Origin: Aurelia coerulea
Lineage: Eukaryota > Cnidaria > Scyphozoa > Semaeostomeae > Ulmaridae
DNA length: 64,000 nt
Direction: 5' to 3'
Assembly (NCBI GenBank): GCA_039566865.1
Contig: CM076951.1
Location: forward strand, 18,175,484 to 18,239,483
Below the pieces are notes generated by a model. That model saw nothing but the letters and a program-made list of their open reading frames with translations, did no database searches and had not been told where the DNA came from. The translations under genes and the position numbers were made by a program. Of the stretch, positions 55,716 through 64,000 are shown piece by piece. Within the stretch, counting starts at the first letter, position 1. Every line of letters starts with the position of its first letter.

Positions 55716-56592
55716 ATAATTTGGGAGACAAGTGATACACCTGTCGGATTTTTTGTGTGGTTACAGGCCTACATTTAGACGATTTCATTGGGAGAATGAT
55801 GCATCAAACATTAATTTATTGACTTTCGAGGATACATTCTGACATGAATTTTGAATCTACAGCATATTTTTGCTTCATATTTACTGATATTTGAAGGCTC
55901 CAACGTTGAAACTGGAACAATTCCAAAATCTGGTCTTTAAAGGAGCACATCAGTCCTTTCGTGCATGATTCCCAAAATTGGGTTCTTGCTGTTGTTGTTG
56001 GCGTGGGAAAATTTTGGTTCTTCACCCCCTATTATAAATTCATGGCTGGTGTCCGGCCTGCGCCCCTCGGGCCAAACAAAATGTCGTCTGAAATAGACTA
56101 TAGAAAAAATTCAAACTGAAACCGAAGGCAGAAGTTGATGGTTCCAATGTTTACTTCTGTAAATCATGCCAATCGATTCACAACTATGAACAGCCTTATG
56201 TGACTCACAAAATAATCTCAGTTATCGCAACAACAACAGCAATTACAACAACAACAACAGTATATTTTTTGCTCTGACTGCTTATAGTTATAGCGTCAAT
56301 CAGCCTATCAATAGCAATAACTACGAACTTGCAATCAGTCTACAGTGTCATGAGTTTTGAGGCACCCGGCGTTGGAGAACGCCTAAATTCAACCCAACAT
56401 CACAGACGACTTGCGACTTGAAACACCTCTTTTTTTGCAGCTGTATTACCTCTCCACTGGTCCACTGGGTCAGGTTTGTGTTGGGGATGGACTGACTAAA
56501 CAACTATGAGAGTGTTAAAATGTAAAGATTTGTCAAACCCCTTCCTCTACTTTATCTCGCAACAGAAGCGAGATAAGGAACACATTTTTGAC
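55716..56592. other. Stretch without recognisable gene
   Basis: A run of AACAACAACAA-type triplets lies near 56228-56262. No domain-bearing frame. Confidence 0.4.
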
Positions 56593-56601
56593 AACTGCTG
56601 G

Positions 56602-57744
56602 GGCCAGGTGAATTCCGCGGGAACGATTGTTTTCACGAGAACAATAGCTTCCACGGAATCAATTTTCCGATAGTGAATTCCGCGAAAAAAAACTTGCCAT
56701 CCACTCCAGCGCAATAGAATAAACCAAGGAACAAACAGGAATAAACTGACCACTTAAAGCGAAACTGCGTGAAACAAATCTGTAAAAAATTGCTTCTTCC
56801 TGATAGGTCAAAGTTAAAGCTTACTTCTTGAATAAACGATCATCTGTTTCTATGGAAAAACTAAATATTTTTCGCGTAATTCACTTTGGGTGTACGGCCG
56901 AAGTGAATTACACGGAAAACCGATATCGCGGAAATTCGTCCGTATTCACCTGCAGCTTCTTGAAGATAAAGAATTTGCTGAGTCATGGTTTTCAATCTCG
57001 AATGTGAATTAAGCTGATCACATGAGATGCATTGTGTTACAGCGGATCTTTTTTGTTTGTTCGCAGTGGCACGTAAACTGTATCACATGATGGTTCACAT
57101 GGAGCAAGTCCATTTATAACGACTCAATGAAGCTTTCACTTTGAAATGTCAACTGCTAGATTTAAAACGTAAAGCACTGTTTCAGGACACTTTGTTTCTT
57201 CGCAAGAGAACAATAGTTTCCGGGTTTTCCACGGAATTCACTTCAACCGTACACCCAAAATGAATGCCGCGGAAAATATTTAGTTTGTCCGCAGAAATGA
57301 AATAAATACGTTTATTGAGGAGCAAGCGTTAAAAGGTAAAGGAGGAAGCTAAAGAAATTATATATGTATTTGTTTCGTGCAGTTTCGCTGTAAGTGGGGG
57401 GGGGGGGCATTTAGTCGAAAGATTGCAAGAGATTTTGTCAGAACTTAAAGATCTTTATGGATATTTGATGGATTTTTCTTGAAAACAAAAGGATTTTTGC
57501 AATAGGCGTTTGAGACTCTCTGTGGAGTGAAATGCCCTTCGGCCGTAAGGTCACAGGAGGTGATCAGTTTATTCCTGTTTGTTCCTCGGTTTATTCTATT
57601 TCGCTCGAGTGGATAGCAAGGTTTTTCCGCGGAATTCACTATGGGTGTAAGGCCAAGGTGAATGACGCGGAAAATTGATTCCGCGGAAGCTATGGTTCTC
57701 GTGAAAACAATAGTTTCAGCCACTTCCGCGGAATTCACCTGGCC
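56602..57744. mobile_element. CCGCGG foldback element, family B copy 3
   Basis: Ends GGCCAGGTGAATTCCGCGG and complement are flanked by a perfect 9-bp AACTGCTGG (56593-56601 and 57745-57753). Arms contain TTCCGCGG and GTGAATTCCGCG blocks, plus a GTTTATTCCTGTTTGTTCCT inverted segment near 56728 and 57570. A G-run lies near 57398. No transposase. Confidence 0.93.
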
Positions 57745-57753
57745 AACTGCTGG

Positions 57754-58099
57754 GCCTATTGTCGTGTTTCCTACAGCAGCAAAACAAAGAAGGTTACAGC
57801 TGGTGATTCCCTGCATCAGCACTTCGGGGAATTCTCGCTCGCTGTACGAAAACTTTGTGCATCAATTTGGCCATCATTTGAAGCAATATTTATACGAATT
57901 CTAGTCGAATACACTGTCTAACTCATATTCAAGGTATTTGTAATGAAAGCTACAGTTCACATCTATCCTTTGAAACCGTATGTTCAAATTCCTGACAGCG
58001 AATAGATTTGTTGAAAACCACATTCAAAAGGGTTTTGTTCCAATGATCTCCTGGACAATGGAACAGGATATGTGTTGGTTGCAATCCTGTGTAACCTAC
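57754..58099. other. Stretch without recognisable gene
   Basis: Short frames only; this may contain the intron or next exon of the minus-strand fragment at 58100-58425, but no exon border is evident. Confidence 0.3.
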
Positions 58100-58425
58100 C
58101 GGTGTGATGGTAACATTCTTGAAATAGCAATCCCAAATGGTTTCAAAACAAGACTTCTTTACAATTTCACTGTCACTTTTCACACCACAGATTTCCATGT
58201 CTGCAACATAGCTTTCGAAGATGTCTTTCTTGGTGTAGCAGGATGGCAAAAAACCTTGTCTTAATCGGGAGCATTATCACCACATTGTGCAATGAACTTT
58301 TCGAACCAGATTCTCATTCTTGCAACCTTCTCAGATTCATATTTGGCTCCTACCTGTGCACTCTGCCCATTAAGACATCCGTTGTGAACAAAATCTTCTT
58401 GCAAAGAACAACATCCAGACAAAGA
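58100..58425 (-). pseudogene. Transposase-associated N-terminal domain fragment
   Basis: On the minus strand the frame reads EDFVHNGCLNGQSAQVGAKY and MRIWFEKFIAQCGDNAPD, then an in-frame stop. A one-base shift in a T-run leads to LPSCYTKKDIFESYV and SCFETIWDCYFKNVTITP, ending at CCG|GTAGGT, a good donor. LPSxxTKKxxxxxY with FxxxWxxxxP is a pattern I associate with a repeated transposon-like family in invertebrate genomes; the exact family is uncertain. The stop and the frameshift mark it as decayed. Confidence 0.5.
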
Positions 58426-58462
58426 AAGTTACGCAAATTATACCGGGTGACCCAAAAAAAGT

Positions 58463-59646
58463 GACCCAACGCAAATTGTCACATAAAATTAAGTTAGTGG
58501 CCGATTGAAATGCTACGAACGTTGTTCTGTTGCTAAAAGACTAGCCTATGCTTTGAATATAGTTCGCAATTTTGTCTATCCGGTAAATTTCCTTTATGAA
58601 GGATTTCGAGGAAAAGGGCCTGCAAGTCGTCAAAAACAGGGGATTGATTTACCACCATTTCAACCCTTCAAAACAACGAGGGGCGTGTTTCATTTCAACC
58701 TGGGAATATGCAACCCAGTTGGAAGTCTTCAGAGCAATTTCATAGTCCCTAGGTATTTAAAAACATTCTCAGGCAAAATGAAACACGCTCTTCGTTGATT
58801 TGAGGATCTCAAATGGCTTTAAATCGATCCCATGTCTTTGATGACTTTTTGAGCATTTCACGCCTGCCTTTTTCATCAAAATCCTTAATTTAGGAACTTA
58901 ACGGTGTTCAAAAAAATTTCGAAAAATACTCATAATGTGGGCTAGTCTTTGGTGATCAGATCCAAAAAGCAAAAGAGAGCAAAGGAGCTGAAATTAAGAA
59001 AGGCTATTTTCATGATTCTTATCAACTTACATCTGAAATTTGGACGTTACTACTATCTCATGCACATGCTCTTGTGCATTCTTTTGATAAACCGTTACTT
59101 TACAGTTGAACATGGACAACTCTTCTTGCTAGTTGTTATTAAAGACAACTTGTGGGACATATACTTCACAATTTCAAACAAATTTCCCTGAGGGTCGATG
59201 GTCCAGGATAGGGGACTCAACTTTATCACTAATTGTGAAAGTGAGCCTTGTTGTTTAAGATGATCGCAAACTAATTTGTTTGGATAAGGCAGATTGTGCA
59301 TGCTAATAGTGCAGAATAAGTACTCTTTGCTTTACTGAGATCTACCGTGCCTGCTAAAGTATAACAATGGGAGAAAGATTGATTGGTTTTATTGGGAATA
59401 TTTTGGCTTTAATGCAGCGAGCATAGTGAAGGGGGGGGCAGACAACTGCTTGTGAATGGTAGTGAGTAACTGCCCCCCCCCCCCCCCCCCCAACCTTGGC
59501 AGACGAGACAATTCTTCTGAGCTGCATTCATTAACTATATTAACGGCTAGTTACAGAATTTAGAGCTCAAAAAAACTTCTGTGTAATTTATTCTATTTTG
59601 GTTGTGAATATTGTGTTTAGAAAAGCAACTTTGAAATGGCAACATC
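58463..59646. other. Stretch without recognisable gene; G/C homopolymer hairpin
   Basis: No domain found. At 59430-59492 a G-run with GCAGACAACTGC is followed by AACTGC and a 20-bp C-run, able to form a hairpin. At 58441 a CCGGGTGACCCAAAAAAAGT phrase resembles CCGGGTGAGTCAGAAAAAAC at 43015. Confidence 0.4.
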
Positions 59647-60577
59647 TTACCTCATATTTGATATTCCACATATGAACTGACATGCTGCTTTGCAAACTTT
59701 ATTTACTCCTACAAAGAACGGCTGTTCCCTGGTGAATGTAGACAATTTAAATGTGTGTAAAATCCATTCTCTCTGCTTCTCGAGGGAAAGGGACTTGAAT
59801 TTTTCTCTTGACTCGAATGCACTTTGAACATTCAGGTCCACTAAACACTTGCCTTTTGCAGCACATTGTCGAAGAAGCCTTTTTATCCTGGAATTTGACC
59901 ATGAAAACATCCACCTTCATTTCTCTACTTGACGAGAGGTCAACTGCAGCAGAAGAAAGATTGCCTCCCTTTCGCACCTCACGCAACAATTTAAGAAGCT
60001 CAAGCTCTGACTGTCTATATACATTTTGCAGTTCTATTTCGAGCTGAATAGCTGATTTCCAAAGGGCTAACTGGAAGCAAAATGATGGAACCTGACCTGC
60101 TTCAACAACTGGTGGTAGCTGACAAATATCCCCACTAAATATCATTTAGACTCCTCCAAAGGGCTTTTTGCACGAGTGTATCCTTCTTCAAAATATAATC
60201 AGTGGATTCAAACAGTTGTCAAGAAAGAAATTTCATCCAAAACCAATACGCTGCTTTTTGCAATTCTTACGCTTGCCTCCCCGTTAGCTAAAACTTTATT
60301 TAAAAGCTGCAATCTGTTTCCAAATCCAAATCCACCCAAATGTTTTCATGCAATTCCCGTAGTCCCCTGTCACAGCATCTCTAAAAGTACCATGAATTTG
60401 CTTTAATTCGCTGATAACCTGGAGAAATGTGCCTGTTTTTCCTGTTGCAGCTTGCCTTGTTAAAAACACACTAAATCCTTTCTTACATATTTTGACAACG
60501 CTCTTTTGATCTTTGTCGAGGACTCTTTCTACCATTTTCTCCCATTGTTTTTCTCCCAATCTAAAATATTTTTGCAA
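59647..60577 (-). pseudogene. Pif1-like helicase fragment
   Basis: Minus-strand motifs in order: modified Walker A VFLTRQAATGKTGTFLQ, then after a frameshift GGFGFGNRLQLLNKVL, Walker B VLVLDEISFL, and after stops GDICQLPPV (motif III) with LWKSAIQLEIELQNVYRQSE. The spacing and motifs match the Pif1/RRM3 helicases, which unwind DNA 5' to 3' and occur as host proteins and in Helitrons and other elements. At least two frameshifts and several stops break it, and the C-terminal helicase half is poorly preserved. No Helitron Rep motif is seen nearby. An intron-rich or retro-copied host gene are alternatives. Confidence 0.78.
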
Positions 60578-60809
60578 AATATTTTCCCGCCAAATTTACA
60601 AACACTTTAGCTCTTAATTGTGATTGGCTAAGATGAAGAAAGGTCTGTGACTTGCCTGTGTGAGCCATGTAATCAAAAATGGCTATTCTTATTGGTTACT
60701 TTGATTGTCCTATTGTTATTTGTTGCCCACCAATCTCTCTTTCCTTTTTCTTCGCTTTTGAAACGTCCAAAATCAAGGCTAGGCAAAGGTCATTATATTC
60801 TTGACAAGA

Positions 60810-61765
60810 TGGCTGTCCGAAGAAACTTCAGGCCTCGCATGTCAATATTAAAATTGCTTGTTTGTGCACATTTGCCAGCAGAGCAGACAGAAAACAAAGA
60901 AAAAGACATTTTGGTAACGTGAGGCAAGTATTTAGATTATAATTTAAAAAACTATTTATCATATTGCCTGTGGTATAGGAAGTAATCAAAGTTCTGCGCC
61001 AAAACCTGGCCCGTCAAATGAAAGAAAAAGGGAAGCCATGAGCTAAGAACAGAATCTATCTAAGCCACCCGCCAAAATCCCTCGAGATAAGGGAAGTGGT
61101 GACAATGATACCATAAGTATCCATGCTAACGCAGAATACCTTGAGCAGGATAAAGATGAGCACCCAGAAACGGGAAAAAATAAAGAGAACAAGTTCCTTG
61201 ATGAAATAGCCGAGGGCTTTGAAGTGGCTGATGAAATCATTAACAATGTAAATGAAAAAATAGCGGAATTTGTTGAAAACCGCTGGGGGAAGCAGCTAAA
61301 AACTGAGAAAATTAAAAGCATTCTTGAAAATACAAATGAAAAAAAAAATTGTAAAAAGCTGCACGCAACAAAAGTGAACAAAGGGGCTTCGGAAAATTTA
61401 AAATGGGAGAAGAAACAAGCAGATTTGCGTTTGAGCAACATGCAGCAGACACTAACGACAGTGGCCTGCATTACTCTGCAAATGGCAGATTTTATGTTGA
61501 AAATGTCGAAAAATTTAATGACAAAAGCAAAATCAACAATCAGATGTTGATGTCCTAGGATTAAATCGCTTTGCTGGGACATCTTATCGGTGATCTCTCA
61601 CAAAGATGTCAATGAAGAATGCTCTAAAACCTGGGTATCAAACTCTATATTCGCCAACTACAGAACTTGTTCACTTCTCACACTTATTTGGCGAGGATAT
61701 AGTAAAACAAATAAAAGATGTTGAAGAAACGAACAAAATCACAAAAGCCTTTAAAGTTAGTTGAC
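60810..61765 (+). pseudogene. Gag-like protein of a retroelement, decayed
   Basis: A leading MAVRRNFRPRMSILK segment (60810-60910) ends at a GT. A second stretch from about 60979 reads GSNQSSAPKPGPSNERKREA, a stop, then KPPAKIPRDKGSGDND. The best part, 61224-61550, shows ADEIINNVNEKIAEFVENRW, KLHATKVNKGASENLKW and ADLRLSNMQQTL. A last piece at 61610-61765 reads KNALKPGYQTLYSP and HLFGEDIVKQIKD. This order (acidic helix, VxKRW, KVN, then LFGDD-like) resembles gag-type proteins of tyrosine-recombinase (DIRS-like) elements in invertebrates; that assignment is tentative. No recombinase is seen. Confidence 0.45.
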
Positions 61766-61915
61766 AGAGATAAATAGCCACCTCCAGGCCTGCATATGCA
61801 GGGAGCTGGGCAAGCTAAAAACAGATCTTGTTTCTTAGCCAATGAAAATTGAGAACTCTTGTGGTGATCACCACTTACACGTGATCAGGTTTTCTCGAGA
61901 ACAAATAAATTTAAA

Positions 61916-62149
61916 ATGGCTAACGGATTCAGAGTTGTGCTCTTCTGCAAGAAACAGAAGCGAACTCAACGAGCTGGAAAGTTGTACACTTTGTTTTTGG
62001 GGTACGGGGAAAAGGAAGAGGAGTTGTTGGACGAGCACAATGATATCCAGTTGTTATTAGGAGTCAAGACTTCAGACTTCAGTTTTCATGATCGAAGATT
62101 GCTAGCAAATTTGATCAAGGATTTTAGGCCTTTTCTGGAGGATTTTTAG
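61916..62149 (+). CDS. Hypothetical 77-residue protein
   Basis: ATG at 61916 in AAAATGG context opens a 77-residue frame ending with a TAG. It has basic residues early (CKKQKRTQRAGK), an acidic centre (GEKEEELLDEHND) and a RRLLANLIKDFRPFLEDF end. It could be a first exon or a small element protein. I recognise no domain. Confidence 0.3.
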   Translation: MANGFRVVLFCKKQKRTQRAGKLYTLFLGYGEKEEELLDEHNDIQLLLGVKTSDFSFHDRRLLANLIKDFRPFLEDF

Positions 62150-62885
62150 ATGAAGCATTTTTATGAGAATTAACTTTGAGAATGATCTGACCGATTTTAA
62201 AACATTAAACGTTCTTATCTAAGTTTATGTGTTAGCTATCCAGATGTTATGAATTTATTAGTTGAATGATATAGGAATGTGATTAATGCTTTGAGAGCTG
62301 CAGACTTTAAGATGTCTAAAAAATGTGCATGACTCACCTTGTATGTAATCTATCTTAGTGACTGTACCACTGTTTAAAGAGCGACCATGGTGGCAGAGTC
62401 TATGACAAAGCACATGCGCATGTCTTTTGCGATAAAGATTGCTTGAAAGTTGCACGTAATATCCTCTCTGTCCACAAGGACGAGACCGAGGTTTAGTCCA
62501 GTCAATCTAAGGTCAAAAATGGTAGAACCTCAAACTAATTGCAACAGAAACGAAATGAAGTGTTTTTTGCTAAATAAACTATGCTTTATAACATATCAAA
62601 AGTCCTAAGAAATTCTAGAAGTGGAAAGTCTCCAAATTGCGACCTGGATTAAGGTGGTCTTACCTTAAATTTTTTTTCATAGATTTTAACAAATAAATCA
62701 AATTCGAAATGGTGTATGGGGACTATGGGTTTACAATAATTCTTTGCAGTGTTCGATTAAAACTACCAAGACAACCACTCACTCTTAAAATATAAAATAC
62801 TTATTTAACTTTGTGGTTACTTGTTTCTATAGCCAAAATTGATTACGTTTGATGTGTACTTTATTTCGGAAAGTACTCTGCAAAG
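62150..62885. other. Stretch without recognisable gene
   Basis: AT-rich, short frames only. A possible upstream region of the following pseudogene. Confidence 0.35.
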
Positions 62886-64000
62886 GTGCATGATGGAATC
62901 AACAATGCAAGTAAAGTACGCGGTGACATGATTAATGTTACAGCTGGCCAATCAGTTCACAAAATTTGTCGTGCAAATGTCACAAAACCCCAGAATATAG
63001 CAGCGGCTACGAGAGACACTTCTCAAACTAGAGGCAAGCGCTTACTTCGATCCGAAGCTCAGACATTTGACTTCAAAGAGCACTGTCTGTTTTGTGGCGA
63101 GGGGGACCACTACCAAGGCAAAAAGAAGGATTTTGTTCTCGTACCCGTGAGGACCTTTGAATTTCAGAATACAGTGTCCGAAATATGCAGTTAAAGAAAT
63201 GATGAGTGGGCAAGAAAAGTTTCTGAAAGAATTGAATTGGCCATCGATCTGCACGCTGCAGATGCTTCGTACCACCAAAAGTGCAGTGTAAACTTCAGGA
63301 CAAAAAAAGAAATCCCTTTGGTTTTTACATCCAACCAGGAAGGCACAGCACCTTAAAAGAAGACGAAGCGTGGCAGACCACTGGAAGAAGTGTGAAATGA
63401 TGCCTTTGAAAAGGTTATGGAATTTTTTGAACAAAATTACGAGGAACAGCTCGCTGTTAGAGATTTAGTTGAAAAAATGGCAGAGTTCCTTCAGGAATCT
63501 GAAATTAGTCCATACAGTGCTATTTACATGAAGAAGAGAATCAAGGAACGTTTCGGAGATGATGCTATTTTTACCGAGCTTGAAGGAAGACCTGACGTTG
63601 TAACAATGCGACCCTTAGCTGCAAAGATTCTACAGAAGTTCTATAACGAGCCAAAGAACGAGGATATCAAGGAAGAGGAGATGAGGATAGTAAAAACAGT
63701 GGCAACATTTCGTGTTCAAAAGAGCGAGCCAGGCCATTACGCTTGATGCAAGTAGGTACCCAAAAGCAACAGATGGAGACATGCATGTAGATCCCCAGCT
63801 GTTATTTCAAAGACTTGTTGCTGTTAAAAGTTACGCCAGTGAAGATACATCAAGGCTTTTCAATTACGAGCTTTGCTCTGTCCCAGCATCTTTATTTGAA
63901 ACAAATGGCCTTCTGAGAAAAGCTAACAAGCCAGTGCTGGCGAGTGCCATCAGAAAATTGGTCGACACAGAGAATGAAATACCATCGCAGCCGGTAAAGT
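62886..64000 (+). pseudogene. Zinc-cluster protein of a repeated invertebrate family, runs off the window
   Basis: The frame reads VHKICRANVTKPQNI, CLFCGEGDHYQGKKKDFVLV, an in-frame TAA, RNDEWARKVSERIELAIDLH and SYHQKCSVNFRTKKEIP. A second TAA and a TGA follow, then FEEDVT-type helical sequence (LVEKMAEFLQE, KKRIKERFGDDAIF, GRPDVVTMRP). A frameshift near 63740 leads to MHVDPQLLFQRLVAVKSYAS and YELCSVPASLFETNGLLRKA. The CLFC...DLHAADxxYHxxCxxNF pattern is, to my knowledge, a high-copy uncharacterised family in cnidarians and molluscs, probably element-linked. Three in-frame stops plus a frameshift indicate a pseudogene although the intervening protein is well preserved. The 3' end lies beyond the window. 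Confidence 0.65.

Noticed and set aside
58439..58465. Mariner-like terminal repeat (ATACCGGGTGACCC), similar to 43012-43035
   Set aside because: I found no matching inverted partner for either copy within a plausible distance, so they are only noted as similar phrases.
59430..59492. Possible G-quadruplex regulatory element
   Set aside because: Long G and C homopolymers flank a short hairpin, but nothing links them to a promoter; slippage-prone simple sequence is enough to explain them.

Overview
The window is AT-rich eukaryotic nuclear DNA made almost entirely of mobile elements. Evidence: spliced exons with GT/AG borders, poly(A)-tailed retrotransposon insertions, a tRNA-derived SINE, and animal transposon families (PIF/Harbinger, Mutator-like, KDZ-associated cysteine cluster, non-LTR retrotransposons with a PHD finger, Gypsy). 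The protein mix recalls cnidarian, especially anthozoan, genomes; that is inference from family resemblance. I find no prokaryotic operon, rRNA, intact tRNA or CRISPR array, and no clearly intact housekeeping gene.

Layout. 91-3764: a 3.7 kb foldback element. 5.6-8.1 kb: a SINE fragment and degenerate tandem repeats. 10.0-10.8 kb: a frameshifted protein kinase. 11.2-24.9 kb: a nest. A Harbinger transposase is split by a LINE fragment, and a Gln-rich tail probably from the Harbinger accessory protein abuts a large PHD-finger LINE. That LINE holds a short palindromic element, a CCGCGG-rich foldback element (itself holding another foldback element) and a TTAA-flanked element. The LINE 3' half plus a Gypsy gag-protease fragment is tandemly duplicated at near identity; only the first copy carries a later poly(A) LINE insertion. 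25.0-30.3 kb: a six-exon gene, all introns phase 1, encoding a KDZ-type cysteine cluster; introns 2 and 4 contain foldback elements. 30.6-33.7 kb: a nearly complete Mutator-like DNA transposon with a transposase carrying one in-frame stop and an N-terminus resembling the histone H3 tail. 33.7-36.8 kb: two minisatellite arrays in opposite orientation.

38-42 kb: small inverted-repeat elements, a complete SINE and decayed minus-strand coding fragments, one PHD-like. 42.1-50.6 kb: a second nest. A palindromic element was hit by a LINE (12-bp target duplication), the LINE by a foldback element (9-bp duplication), and that element by a TA-flanked element and a 2.75 kb foldback element (9-bp duplication). 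52-58.4 kb: a LINE remnant, an integrase-core pseudogene, another CCGCGG foldback element and transposase-like fragments. 59.6-64 kb: a broken Pif1-like helicase, a gag-like fragment and a decayed zinc-cluster gene running off the window.

The main theme is several families of long-armed hairpin DNA elements that share 9-bp target duplications and insert into one another. Their arms provide empty sites and a relative chronology. Coding sequences are mostly element-borne and broken; the KDZ-type gene and the Mutator-like transposase are the best preserved.
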